Assembly (NCBI RefSeq): GCF_030123325.1
Contig: NZ_CP126106.1
Location: 4,988,001-5,052,000 of the forward strand
DNA length: 64,000 nucleotides
Source of the DNA: Peribacillus simplex
GTDB taxonomy: Bacteria > Bacillota > Bacilli > Bacillales > DSM-1321
Direction of reading: 5' to 3'
The first letter of the stretch is position 1. Each line of letters begins with the position of its first letter. The notes under the pieces were generated by a model. That model was not told the origin of the DNA. It searched no databases and was given only the letters and a program-made list of their open reading frames with translations. Shown in pieces: positions 16,385-25,426 of this stretch. The position numbers and the translations under genes were made by a program.

Positions 16385-17143
16385 ATGATAAAGTTTAATA
16401 ATGTTTGTAAAACCTTTTCTGTCAAAAACAAATTATTCACTGCGGTTTCCCATGTAAATCTTGATATTAAGGAAAATGAAATATATGGGATCATCGGTTT
16501 TAGCGGGGCAGGTAAATCTACTTTACTGCGCATGGGCAACCTGCTGGAAAAGCCTACGGAAGGTACGATTGCGATAAATGATTTGATCCTTAGTGATTTA
16601 TCCGGCAAACAACTTCGGGAAGCACGCAACAAAATCGGGATGGTTTTCCAGCATTTCAACCTCTTGGCAAACCGAACGGTGCAAGGAAATGTCAGCCTCG
16701 CATTGGAACTTGCCAATGTACCAAAACATGAGCGCGCCAAAATCATTGCCGAGTCCCTGCAAATCGTAGATCTATCTGATAAGGCAAATCATTATCCAGC
16801 CCAGCTCTCTGGCGGACAAAAGCAAAGAGTCGCGATTGCCCGTGCCATAAGCACAAGACCAAATGTATTGCTTTGTGATGAGCCCACCTCTTCACTTGAT
16901 CCACAAACCACTCAATCCATCCTGGCCTATCTAAAAAAAATAAACGAAACCTATGGTGTGACCATCCTGATCGTGACTCATGAAATGGATGTAATTCGAA
17001 GATTAGCAAATAGGGTGGCGGTCATGGAAAATGGGAAAATCATCGAGGAATTGAACTTAGCGGATAATAGAACCATACCCACAACAAAAATCGGTAAAAT
17101 TCTATTAAAACATGAATCTGAAGAGGTGAAGGTAAGTGTTTGA
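16385..17143 (+). CDS. MetN-type ABC importer ATPase lacking the NIL domain
   Basis: A 252-residue ATPase with Walker A GFSGAGKST, Q-loop MVFQHFNLL, signature LSGGQKQRVAIARA, Walker B VLLCDEPTSSLD and H-loop VTHEMD. The ATG at 16385 follows GGAGG. Canonical MetN is about 340 residues and ends in a NIL/ACT-like domain that binds methionine and inhibits transport. Here the protein stops about 30 residues after the NBD, so that control is missing. This fits a transporter for something other than methionine. Its end overlaps the permease start by eight bases. Confidence 0.92.
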   Translation: MIKFNNVCKTFSVKNKLFTAVSHVNLDIKENEIYGIIGFSGAGKSTLLRMGNLLEKPTEGTIAINDLILSDLSGKQLREARNKIGMVFQHFNLLANRTVQGNVSLALELANVPKHERAKIIAESLQIVDLSDKANHYPAQLSGGQKQRVAIARAISTRPNVLLCDEPTSSLDPQTTQSILAYLKKINETYGVTILIVTHEMDVIRRLANRVAVMENGKIIEELNLADNRTIPTTKIGKILLKHESEEVKVSV

Positions 17144-17798
17144 TAATATCATCTCCTTACTCCCTGAAATTTACTTAGGTGTGGGCCAAACATTTTTAAT
17201 GGTGGGAATAGCGATATTGGCAGCTATCTTATTAGGCCTCCCGCTTGGTTTCCTTACATTTTTGACTTCAAAGGAACAATTACTCGAACAGACTATCTTA
17301 AATAACGTTTTAAATGCCATGATCAACACGGTCCGTTCATTCCCATTCATCATTTTACTGATTGCTCTCATCCCATTTACACGAACATTATTGGGAACAT
17401 CCGTAGGTCCGCTGGCCGCCTCCATCCCACTATCGATAGCTGCCATTCCGTTTTTAGCCCGGCTTGTTGAACAATCTTTGCGTGAGGTGCCAAAAGGAAC
17501 AATTGAGGCAGCCGTTGCGATGGGCGGATCCCCCTTCCAGATCATTAGCAAAGTCTTATTATTAGAAGCGCGTTCCGGTCTCCTGTTAGGCCTCACTGTT
17601 ACTGCCGTTTCTTTCATATCCTATTCAGCCATTGCCGGGGTCGTAGGAGGCGGGGGAATTGGCGACTTGGCCATTCGTTATGGATACTACCGTTTTCAAA
17701 CCGACATCATGATAACAACCGTATTCCTTCTTATCATCATTGTTCAATCCGTCCAATTCGCCGGAAATTATCTATCTGCTAAACTTGATAAAAGGTGA
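17136..17798 (+). CDS. MetI-type ABC importer permease
   Basis: A 220-residue membrane permease with about five hydrophobic segments and the binding-protein-dependent EAA loop (LREVPKGTIEAAVAMGGSP), which docks on the ATPase. It starts at a GTG inside the end of the ATPase gene, consistent with translational coupling; GAGGTGAAGG supplies the ribosome site. Together with the lipoprotein and ATPase it completes a MetQNI-type importer. A strong terminator follows at 17805. Confidence 0.92.
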   Translation: MFDNIISLLPEIYLGVGQTFLMVGIAILAAILLGLPLGFLTFLTSKEQLLEQTILNNVLNAMINTVRSFPFIILLIALIPFTRTLLGTSVGPLAASIPLSIAAIPFLARLVEQSLREVPKGTIEAAVAMGGSPFQIISKVLLLEARSGLLLGLTVTAVSFISYSAIAGVVGGGGIGDLAIRYGYYRFQTDIMITTVFLLIIIVQSVQFAGNYLSAKLDKR

Positions 17799-17804
17799 AC
17801 GCGA

Positions 17805-17853
17805 TCATAGCCTTTCTTGGTTCGAATCCAATGAAAGGCTATGACTTTTTCTT
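17805..17853 (+). terminator. Terminator of the importer operon
   Basis: TCATAGCCTTTC (17805-17816) pairs perfectly with GAAAGGCTATGA (17833-17844) and is followed by CTTTTTCTTT. The next 270 bp up to the promoter of the TauE-type gene hold no gene that I can see. Confidence 0.85.
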
Positions 17854-18127
17854 TAAATTAAAAAGGCTTCCCTAAAAAGTATTGCCAGTTAACAAACAAT
17901 CCTTCGTTACCTCTATTAATCTGTTAGAAAACCCTCACATCAAAATAAATCAACACTTCAAAATACACCCCCGCTTTTTCAGCCTCATTCCTGACTCCTA
18001 AGCAACGAAAACAAGTGGTGTGTACCTCTCCATTAAAATACATATCAAACGCGCCAGAAAGAGGTATAAAAGCCCGAAATAACCCGTTTCAAATCAAAGT
18101 TCCAACAAACCGAAACGCGATTGGTAT

Positions 18128-18135
18128 GGTATAAT
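18128..18135 (+). promoter_or_regulatory. Extended -10 promoter of the TauE-type gene
   Basis: GGTATAAT with an upstream TG (ATGGTATAAT) is an extended -10 element about 35 bp before the ATG. No good -35 is visible at the right distance, as is common with extended -10 promoters. Confidence 0.45.
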
Positions 18136-18171
18136 TACAGAAGATGAATTTTTGCTTCAGGAGGTTAAATA

Positions 18172-18921
18172 ATGACGATCAGCAGCATCATATTGGTGGT
18201 AGGTGCAGTCTTCATCGGCGCCTTGATGCGGACGATGTTCGGGTTCGGTGAAGCGATAGTCAGCATGCCCCTGCTTGCCTTACTTCACATTCCGCTTAAT
18301 ACTTCGGTTTCCCTGATTGGGTTGGCAGGTCTTACCGTTGCCTCACTAACCGTCGTTAGCGGATGGCGTCATATCGAACGTTCGGTATTAATCAAGCTCG
18401 CGCTTACGACGGTCATCGGCATACCAGCCGGCCTCGCTTTGCTCCATTACGCACCTTCGATGATCATTACTTCTGCACTCGGTGTTTTTTTGATGGCATA
18501 TGGAGGATACTCCCTTCTTAAGCAAAAACTTTTCCAGGCAGTGGATAAACCGTTACTCACCTCGAAGGGCTGGGTATGGCCGTTCGGTTTTGCGTCAGGA
18601 GTCCTTGGCAGCGCCTATAACTTTAATGGAGTCCCGGTCGTCGTCTATGGAACTTTAAGAAGATGGAATCCCGATCGATTCCGCGGAACATTGCAAGCCC
18701 ATTTTCTTATATCCGGAATCCTTGTCGTGATGGGGCATGCGCTAGGCGGACTGTGGACAGCCGATTCATTAATTCTCTACGTCTATTCCATCCCAGCCAT
18801 ATTACTGGCCACAAGTCTCGGAATCTTCATGAATAAGCGGATTCCTGCGAAGAAATTCGAAAGCTATTTATTCTTTATCATCATTGCGCTAGGTGTACTA
18901 TTATTGCTACCCCATGGCTGA
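18172..18921 (+). CDS. TauE/SafE (TSUP) family sulfite/organosulfonate exporter
   Basis: A 249-residue membrane protein with about eight hydrophobic segments. The TSUP signature GFGEAIVSMPLLALL near residues 24-38 is repeated in degenerate form in the second half (FASGVLGSAYNFNGVPVVVY in two parts). Members move sulfite, sulfoacetate or related anions across the membrane. Placed next to ssuD, which makes sulfite, a role in sulfite disposal is likely. The ATG follows CAGGAGG. It is monocistronic between two terminators. Confidence 0.85.
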   Translation: MTISSIILVVGAVFIGALMRTMFGFGEAIVSMPLLALLHIPLNTSVSLIGLAGLTVASLTVVSGWRHIERSVLIKLALTTVIGIPAGLALLHYAPSMIITSALGVFLMAYGGYSLLKQKLFQAVDKPLLTSKGWVWPFGFASGVLGSAYNFNGVPVVVYGTLRRWNPDRFRGTLQAHFLISGILVVMGHALGGLWTADSLILYVYSIPAILLATSLGIFMNKRIPAKKFESYLFFIIIALGVLLLLPHG

Positions 18922-18930
18922 AAACCAACA

Positions 18931-18974
18931 AAAGCCTGATTTCTCATTGAAACATCGAGAAATCAGGCTTTTTG
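18931..18974. terminator. Bidirectional terminator
   Basis: AAAGCCTGATTTCTC (18931-18945) pairs perfectly with GAGAAATCAGGCTTT (18957-18971). The TTTTTG tail on the plus strand ends the TauE-type gene. On the minus strand CTTTTGTTGG can end the convergent ABC exporter operon. Confidence 0.88.
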
Positions 18975-19002
18975 CAGGATTAATAGAATCATGGTTGAAT
19001 CG

Positions 19003-20607
19003 TCAACCCCGGATATCCCGCTTGTTATATCCGATAAAGCCAACAGTCAGCAATACGATGGCCATGATGATAAGTATGGATACTTTCATGAAGTCCATAT
19101 CTTCAATAGGAAGTTTCGGAATATGGCCAAATGGTGTTAGTTTACCCATCCATTCCGGAAATTGAAGCATTCCCCCTAAATAAACGACTAAGATTGAGTA
19201 TGTCAAGTAAAGCCAAGTCAAGCCAGATAATTTCGGTGCAAAGCCAACAAACAGCACAGCGAGACCAATCATGATCCACATTGCAGGCAGGTAGACCATT
19301 GCTGCGCTATATAAAGTGCCGAAAGCAATCCCTTCATCCATCACCGAATTCCCGACTGCCCAAAGACCGATTGCAGCAAGCGTAATCATGAGAAAACCGG
19401 CCATGACGGAGATGATAAGATAGCTGCCCATAAGCCTTGTACGTGATACAGCGCGGCTCAGTAAATGTTCAGTGTGATTCTTTTTTTCTTCCCCTTTAAG
19501 CTTTAACATCGCCATTAAAGGCGGAATGGTGCAAATCATGGAGATGACTGACATCAACATCGTCAAAAATTGTTCTGTCAGCGAATAGCCATCAACAGGG
19601 GTCAATAGTTCGGCCATCATTTCATTTTTTGCAAAAAAGGATTCCAAATCACCTAAAACGGAACCGTAAGATGCTCCCAAAACGAACATCCCGGCTGCCC
19701 ACGCAATCAATCCTATACGCTGAAGCCTTAGCGCAAGGCCAAGCGGACTTTTTAAAAACGATGAAGCATATTTCCTGCCTGGCTTAGCCGGTATGAATCC
19801 AGCTTCCAAATCCCTGATGGCATTCAAATATAGAGATAGGACAACCAAAGTGATTGCCGCACCGATCGTAAGGATGATGGGCCACCAATAATTTTTCACA
19901 TATACTTCTGAACCTAAAACCCAACCCAATGGAGAAAACCAGGAAAGGGTTTCATTGCTAACGTCCCCAATCGCCCGAATAAGATAAGATAGAAGCAATA
20001 CAGTGATGGAATAACCAATCGTACCTCGCGCACTCTCCGTAAGCTGGGCAAATAATGCCGTTATCGCCGAGAAGAAAATACCTGTTGCCCCTAAAGCTGC
20101 TCCATACATAAGGGAACCTTCCAAATCCATGCTTTCAATTCCCAGAGCATACAATCCGAAACCCGTTATTATCGCGATCAATGCATTCGTTCCAAACGAT
20201 ACGGAAATGGTTGCAAATAAATTAGCCAACCGGCCAGCCGGCAAAGAACGGATCATTTCGATGCGGCCGTCCTCTTCATCTGCGCGTGTATGGCGCGTAA
20301 CAAGTAAAATGCTCATTATCCCCACGGCCATAGCGGTTAAGAGTAACATTTGATGCGCCATCATCGCTCCGTTTGTATAGTCATCCAGACCGTAACCTTT
20401 CCCCACCATCGCTGTCATTGCAGGGTTCCTCATCGTTTCTGCAATGGTTTGCCTTTCTAGCCCAGTCGGATACAGATCGGTGAATGCCATTGCAACCATA
20501 AATGAAAGGACCGATAGGGAAATTATCCAAACAGGGATCCTAATCCGATCTTGCCGTACGATGAATCGGGAGAGCCTTCCTGTATTATGGTAGGACTGGT
20601 TCGCCAT
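19003..20607 (-). CDS. ABC-2 type exporter permease (tetronasin-resistance type)
   Basis: A 534-residue membrane protein with about twelve hydrophobic segments in two related halves. It resembles the TnrB3-like permeases linked with tetronasin and other drug resistance (RHTRADEEDGRIEMIRSLP, LTESARGTIGYS, LEAGFIPAKPGRK). It shares one base of overlap with the ATPase gene upstream (TAATG), so the two are coupled. It would form the membrane channel of a drug or lipid exporter controlled by the divergent TetR protein. The substrate is unknown. Confidence 0.88.
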   Translation of the reverse strand: MANQSYHNTGRLSRFIVRQDRIRIPVWIISLSVLSFMVAMAFTDLYPTGLERQTIAETMRNPAMTAMVGKGYGLDDYTNGAMMAHQMLLLTAMAVGIMSILLVTRHTRADEEDGRIEMIRSLPAGRLANLFATISVSFGTNALIAIITGFGLYALGIESMDLEGSLMYGAALGATGIFFSAITALFAQLTESARGTIGYSITVLLLSYLIRAIGDVSNETLSWFSPLGWVLGSEVYVKNYWWPIILTIGAAITLVVLSLYLNAIRDLEAGFIPAKPGRKYASSFLKSPLGLALRLQRIGLIAWAAGMFVLGASYGSVLGDLESFFAKNEMMAELLTPVDGYSLTEQFLTMLMSVISMICTIPPLMAMLKLKGEEKKNHTEHLLSRAVSRTRLMGSYLIISVMAGFLMITLAAIGLWAVGNSVMDEGIAFGTLYSAAMVYLPAMWIMIGLAVLFVGFAPKLSGLTWLYLTYSILVVYLGGMLQFPEWMGKLTPFGHIPKLPIEDMDFMKVSILIIMAIVLLTVGFIGYNKRDIRG

Positions 20608-21524
20608 TATAACGCACCTCCCGCCCCAGTATCTGAAGTCTTCCTTTCGCCTTCATAATGGCTCATGAATAAATCTTCCAATGTAGGCGGCGCACTTTCC
20701 AATTTCACGATTCCAAACTGGCTTATATACTTCATGACATTATCCAATTCATTTGTATCCACTTGGAATGAAAGTGCTTGATCTTTCTTCACGATATCAC
20801 GAACACCGTTTACTTTCGCTAAAGCAGGGATAGGTTGCTTCGTTTCCACAAGCAAGCTTGTTCTCGTTAAATGACGTAACTCATCCAATGTTCCCGTTTC
20901 AATTATTTGTCCTTGCCGAATGATACCCACTTTATCGCATAATCTTTCCACTTCAGAAAGAATGTGACTGGAAAGTAATATGCTTTTCCCTTCCTTTTTC
21001 GCATCCATCACACATTCCTGGAAAACTCTTTCCATCAATGGATCTAAACCTGATGTTGGTTCATCCAATATATAAAGGTCGGCATCAGATGAGAAAGCAG
21101 CAATCAAAGCAACCTTTTGCCGGTTCCCTTTTGAATATGTCCCGCATTTCTTGGAAGGATCCAAATCGAATTTTTTTATAAGTTCTTCACGTCTGCTTTT
21201 ATTGTTTGCCCCGCGTAATTCAACAAATAGGTCAATAACTTCCCCGCCTGTTAAGTTGGGCCACAGGTTCACATCTCCTGGAACATACGCGATCCGCTTG
21301 TGAATTTCAACGGCCTCTTTCCATGCATCCATGCCAAAAATCTTCACTTCCCCATCCGTCGCTTTTAAAATCCCGAGCAACACACGGATCGTTGTTGATT
21401 TTCCAGCACCATTAGGACCGATGAATCCAAACACCTCACCTTTATTCACCTCAATGTTCACCCCATTTAAAGCGGTAAACTTTCCAAACTTTTTCGTTAA
21501 ATCCGTTGTTTTCAATACTGACAT
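20607..21524 (-). CDS. ABC exporter ATPase
   Basis: A 305-residue ATPase of the drug-exporter (DrrA-like) class. Motifs seen: Walker A GPNGAGKST, signature as YSKGNRQKVALIAAF (a KGNRQK variant of LSGGQ), Walker B LYILDEPTSGLD and H-loop LSSHILSE. About 85 C-terminal residues follow the NBD. It pairs with the 534-residue permease. The start is an ATG following GAGGTGGATGAGGA-type sequence. A 166-bp gap separates it from the divergent TetR gene. Confidence 0.93.
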   Translation of the reverse strand: MSVLKTTDLTKKFGKFTALNGVNIEVNKGEVFGFIGPNGAGKSTTIRVLLGILKATDGEVKIFGMDAWKEAVEIHKRIAYVPGDVNLWPNLTGGEVIDLFVELRGANNKSRREELIKKFDLDPSKKCGTYSKGNRQKVALIAAFSSDADLYILDEPTSGLDPLMERVFQECVMDAKKEGKSILLSSHILSEVERLCDKVGIIRQGQIIETGTLDELRHLTRTSLLVETKQPIPALAKVNGVRDIVKKDQALSFQVDTNELDNVMKYISQFGIVKLESAPPTLEDLFMSHYEGERKTSDTGAGGAL

Positions 21525-21589
21525 TCCTCATCCACCTCTTCCTCATTGTATTAAATACGAAAGAAATTATGAAATATTTTAATTGATTT

Positions 21590-21636
21590 AGTTCATAATA
21601 TATAAAATAATAATTCCTGACAATAGTTTATGAACT
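21590..21636. promoter_or_regulatory. Inverted repeat, candidate TetR operator
   Basis: AGTTCATAA (21590-21598) recurs inverted as TTATGAACT (21628-21636) in the gap between the ABC exporter genes and the divergent TetR gene. The half sites are 38 bp apart centre to centre, wider than a usual single TetR site, so two dimers or DNA looping would be needed. Confidence 0.4.
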
Positions 21637-21690
21637 TATTTTATTGTTCTATTACATATTTTTAATTAAACTAAAGTTGAGGTGAAATAA

Positions 21691-22278
21691 ATGGACGGAT
21701 TTCAACGCCGCAGGGAACAAAAAAAACTGAATATACTAGAGGCTGCCTTAGCTTTATTCATGGAGTATGGTGTCCAAAAGATTTCTATTGGAGAAATAGC
21801 TAAAAAGGCAAATGTATCTCAAGTAACGATATATAATTACTTCGAAAGTAAGCATAACTTGATTCATGAGGTTTTTATTCATTATACAAATAAGGCCTTG
21901 GATGAATTTGAACAAATACTTACCAGCAACATTGCTTTCCCTGAAAAAATAAAGCAGCTGATGTTCACGAAGAATGAAACCGCGAAGCACATTCATGAAG
22001 ATTTTTATCAATATTTAATGAGGGAATACACTTCCGGAGTCAATTATATGGAAAAAATATATACAGAAAAGGCTCTGCCACGCTTTATTGATCTGTTTAA
22101 CCAAGGGAAGGAACAAGGATATGTTGATCCAAATTTATCCAATGAAGCGATTTTATTTTATATAAAAGCGATGAATGAATACATCCAACGGGAAGAGGTT
22201 TATCAAAGCATCCTGCCTTTGACTGAAGATATCATGAAGATTTTGTTTTATGGGATAGTTGGGAAAAATGAGAAATGA
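21691..22278 (+). CDS. TetR-family transcriptional regulator
   Basis: A 195-residue repressor. The N-terminal helix-turn-helix (GVQKISIGEIAKKANVSQVTIYNYF in two parts, residues 25-50) is typical TetR, followed by an all-helical ligand domain. The ATG follows GAGGTG. It is divergent from the two-gene ABC exporter and very likely represses it until the exported compound binds. Confidence 0.9.
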   Translation: MDGFQRRREQKKLNILEAALALFMEYGVQKISIGEIAKKANVSQVTIYNYFESKHNLIHEVFIHYTNKALDEFEQILTSNIAFPEKIKQLMFTKNETAKHIHEDFYQYLMREYTSGVNYMEKIYTEKALPRFIDLFNQGKEQGYVDPNLSNEAILFYIKAMNEYIQREEVYQSILPLTEDIMKILFYGIVGKNEK

Positions 22279-22294
22279 ACCGTAACCCCGGAAT

Positions 22295-22334
22295 TAAAAA
22301 AACGGTGTGAATCGATAACTCCAATTCACACCGT
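22295..22334 (-). terminator. Minus-strand terminator
   Basis: ACGGTGTGAAT (22302-22312) pairs with ATTCACACCGT (22324-22334). The T-run (seven T) is on the minus strand only, so it belongs to the gene remnant ending at 22342 and not to tetR. Together with that remnant it marks a lost minus-strand gene. Confidence 0.7.
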
Positions 22335-22341
22335 AACAATC

Positions 22342-22533
22342 TTATTTAAGCTCATTCAATTCCTTTGCCAAAATGGATTTCCTTAAACCTCTTTGGCGAA
22401 GGAATTCTCTCATTTCCTCCGGACTTTGATAGGAAAGCCTGAAGTGGTAATAATTAATATGCTCGATGATGGCGTAAACATAAAGAAACGAATACCAATA
22501 AATTCCTGATGTAAATACAGAAAAGGCCTCCCA
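22342..22533 (-). pseudogene. C-terminal remnant of an unrecognised gene
   Basis: An open minus-strand frame without any start codon follows a TAG (22534-22536). It encodes WEAFSVFTSGIYWY, SFLYVYAIIEHINYYHFRLSY and then SPEEMREFLRQRGLRKSILA, ending NELK-stop just before a proper terminator. It looks like a transmembrane or amphipathic segment followed by a charged tail. The composition, the missing start and the intact terminator suggest the 3' end of a gene truncated when the adjacent region, including the biosynthetic cluster, was inserted or rearranged. I do not recognise the family. Confidence 0.5.
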
Positions 22534-22536
22534 CTA

Positions 22537-23284
22537 GTTCAGTGAACTGATGAAAGACCCTCTCTTATAAGTTACTATTCACCCTTAATGAGCAAAAGTA
22601 TGAGTATTTAGTTTTCACTACCATATAAACCCCTGTATATCAAGGTTTTATTGAGTTTATTGCATCATTCCGCCCATAAGGTTTCAAACTGTAATATGTT
22701 TAGCCAAGCCATAGTAGAAACAAAAAGCTAAAAATCAACGTTTTGCTATTATTAAGTGTAACAACTTTAACCTTGATTTAAGGTATTTATTATATTTCGT
22801 GAGCAAACTGTTAGTTACAATTATATTAAATTCTAATTGGAATAGGTTCCCTATTGGATTCGGCAACCTTAATGATTGCCGAGAAGTTACTCTATGTAAA
22901 TTCTTACATATTAACACTTTTCTCATTTTAGTATCAACGCTAATCATAATGTAACATTACAAGATAATGCTTCTTTTATTATCAACTCAATCTCTTTTTT
23001 GATTCTACTCTTTTAAACTCTGCTCTTTTTTAAGTTTGAAATGCTTACACTTATAAATTAAGATAAAATTATACAAGTTTTTCAAGAAACGAAACATGAT
23101 ATTACTTAAGGTATTCATAATAATAAGATGTAAACCAAAAAAACGTATAAAGTTAGGATACATAAGGAATAAGGAAAAGCTACATATTGCTTTCTTAGAT
23201 GTTAAAAGAAAAATGAGCTTTCTAACTCCTAATAAAGCAAAAACTGAAAAAATCTAGTTTTGTAAATAAAGGGAGAAATTCAAA
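22537..23284. other. AT-rich stretch at the left border of the cluster
   Basis: About 750 bp of AT-rich DNA. The longest frame (22735-22947, minus strand) has no ribosome site and no recognisable domain. It separates the truncated gene remnant from the PPTase gene and probably holds the PPTase promoter. No repeat or attachment site was recognised. Confidence 0.35.
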
Positions 23285-23992
23285 ATGGAAATTTACGCAG
23301 TTAACATTGAGGGGTTTAATGAATTTAATTTTGAATACACAACATACAATCACATTTTATCAAAACAAACCCTAGGGAAAGCAAAAAATTATAAACACTA
23401 TAAAGATAGTATTAGAACTATAGTCGGTGAATTATTAGTTCACTATATCTATCTCCAGAACCAGAAAGAGGTTTCCACCCCCCTAGTGATACTACGAAAT
23501 GAATATGGCAAACCATATTGTAATGAAACAGCTTTCCATTTTAACGTCTCACATTCTGGTAGTTGGGTTGTTTGCATTGTCGATACTAAACGAGTGGGTA
23601 TAGATATTGAACTAATGACAGATATAGACTACGAAGCTTTAATTTCACTTTTTCACTCTTTTGAAATCCAAGAAATGAAGGAAACAACTAGTGAAAAGGA
23701 TTATTTTTACAAACTCTGGACGATAAAAGAAAGTATCATAAAAAATATTGGAAAAGGTTTAAGTATTCCATTAAACAGCTTTTACGCCAGTCTAAACCAA
23801 CAAGTAACGACTATCCATTTTGAAGAAAGCACATTGAATGACACTAAATTTCATGTGAAAATGTTTTATTTTCAAGAAAATTATAAGCTAGCAGCTTGTG
23901 CCCTTCATGATAAATTTCCTGAATCTATTAGTTTCTTAGATGCATCTAAAATTTTATCTTTTCTCATGAACGACAGTAGACTTCCAAAATAA
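23285..23992 (+). CDS. Sfp-type 4'-phosphopantetheinyl transferase
   Basis: A 235-residue enzyme that transfers the phosphopantetheine arm of CoA to the carrier domains of the NRPS and PKS proteins. The family motifs are VGIDIELM (Mg-binding Asp/Glu, near residue 107) and KLWTIKESIIKNIGKGL (WxxKES, near residue 146). Length is close to Sfp (224). The ATG at 23285 follows GGGAG. It is convergent with the cluster operon, at its downstream end, and is probably the dedicated activating enzyme for the seven carrier domains. Confidence 0.93.
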   Translation: MEIYAVNIEGFNEFNFEYTTYNHILSKQTLGKAKNYKHYKDSIRTIVGELLVHYIYLQNQKEVSTPLVILRNEYGKPYCNETAFHFNVSHSGSWVVCIVDTKRVGIDIELMTDIDYEALISLFHSFEIQEMKETTSEKDYFYKLWTIKESIIKNIGKGLSIPLNSFYASLNQQVTTIHFEESTLNDTKFHVKMFYFQENYKLAACALHDKFPESISFLDASKILSFLMNDSRLPK

Positions 23993-24061
23993 TTAAATAT
24001 CTTATAATGTGAGCCGACTAAATAACGAGCCTGCATTGTTTGTCCATTCAAAATTAACAAT

Positions 24062-24104
24062 AAAAAACACATGACTGATGAGTTAGTCAGCTCAGTCATG
24101 TGTT
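24062..24104 (-). terminator. Terminator of the NRPS/PKS operon
   Basis: AACACATGACTGA (24066-24078) pairs with TCAGTCATGTGTT (24092-24104); on the minus strand a run of six T follows. It lies 21 bp beyond the MFS stop codon. Nearly the same hairpin stands at 51615-51659. Confidence 0.85.
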
Positions 24105-24124
24105 CACGTGAAAATTTTTGATTT

Positions 24125-25411
24125 TTAAACTCCTGTACTTACTTCCACTTTACTATGTTTTTCGAGATTTTTTGTTATTACCATAAATGGAATGTGGACA
24201 GCTAATTTCAATAAGAAGCCGATCGCTAAAAATATTACAGGGTAAATCAACGAGTCCATGGCGAACAACATCCCCACAACTTTAAATCCTGCAACTTTCC
24301 CAATACCATTCATAACAATTACACTAGCAATAAATCTACCATAAGATTCACGAGGTACTTTAGACTGATAATATGAAGCAAAATAAACCACATAGAAGCT
24401 AAAGGAAAGAAATAATATGAAATTGATAATACTAAAATAACCAACAATATAAAATGAATTGCCTGCTAATAACTCAATAAAGTTACGATTACCAAGGAAA
24501 ATTAAAAATCCGACCGGTACAAGCATTCCTAATAATCCCAAACCAATATTATTGGCAACTCCTAGATGTTTCGTTAGTGGAACCACAAAAATAGCCATAA
24601 TTGAACCAACGGTAGTAACCGATTCAACAATACCATAATCTGTATTTTTTCCACCCATAATATTTACTATGATATAAGGTATACCAACAAATAAAAATGG
24701 GTATAGGAATGTATGCGTCAAAAAGGCATTGGATACTACTGACATCAAGCGTTTATCTGCATATATAACTCTAAAACCCTCCGAAATATCCTTTATAAAG
24801 GTAAGTTTCTTTCCAGTTGATGGAGCTTTTTTTGGAAGTTTCATTATATATATTGTTATAGCGGAGATAAAAAAACTAAGTCCATTTACTAAAAATACGG
24901 TACCTAAACCAACCATCGTATAAACTAGAGTTCCTAGTAGTGGAGCTAGTATCTTCATAGTCTCATTAAGCGTTCGACTAATTGAATTTGCATCAACTAA
25001 TTTTTCTTCAGGGACTATCGTTGGTAAAATAGACATAAACATAGGCGCGAACAAAATATCGCAGCTTGCTATGAAAAGCACCGTAAAGTAAATTAGTGGC
25101 ATACTTATTGTTCCATTTAAGCTATATAAGAATAAACCTAGGCATAGAACCCCTCTGAGAATATCAAATGTAATTACCCAGACCTTTTTATTAAACTTAT
25201 CAGCAAAAATTCCAGAGACAGATCCCAATATGATGTGTGGAAAAATCCCTAATGCCAAGACAGAGGCAAATTTTTCAGGAGATCCTGTCATCTTTAAAAC
25301 ATACAAAGATAATGCAACATTAAGGAACAGCGTTCCAAACAAAGAAGTAGATTCAGATGTAATTAAAAGCGAAAAGTTTTTATTTTTGAGAATTCCAAAA
25401 CTTGATAGCAT
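24125..25411 (-). CDS. MFS exporter (EntS-like) of the cluster
   Basis: A 428-residue major facilitator with about twelve hydrophobic segments. It resembles the MFS_3/EntS-type efflux proteins found in many NRPS clusters (SESTSLFGTLFLNVALSLYV start in parts, GIFADKFNKK between segments 2 and 3, DANSISRTLNETMKI). It starts 15 bp after the end of the KS-reductase gene, with GGGAGTG as ribosome site, so it is the last gene of the operon. It probably exports the product, and thereby gives self-protection. Confidence 0.9.
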   Translation of the reverse strand: MLSSFGILKNKNFSLLITSESTSLFGTLFLNVALSLYVLKMTGSPEKFASVLALGIFPHIILGSVSGIFADKFNKKVWVITFDILRGVLCLGLFLYSLNGTISMPLIYFTVLFIASCDILFAPMFMSILPTIVPEEKLVDANSISRTLNETMKILAPLLGTLVYTMVGLGTVFLVNGLSFFISAITIYIMKLPKKAPSTGKKLTFIKDISEGFRVIYADKRLMSVVSNAFLTHTFLYPFLFVGIPYIIVNIMGGKNTDYGIVESVTTVGSIMAIFVVPLTKHLGVANNIGLGLLGMLVPVGFLIFLGNRNFIELLAGNSFYIVGYFSIINFILFLSFSFYVVYFASYYQSKVPRESYGRFIASVIVMNGIGKVAGFKVVGMLFAMDSLIYPVIFLAIGFLLKLAVHIPFMVITKNLEKHSKVEVSTGV

Positions 25412-25426
25412 ATTATCACTCCCATC

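Noticed and set aside
22735..22947. 70-codon minus-strand frame in the AT-rich cluster border
   Set aside because: No ribosome site, no recognisable domain, biased AT-rich translation.
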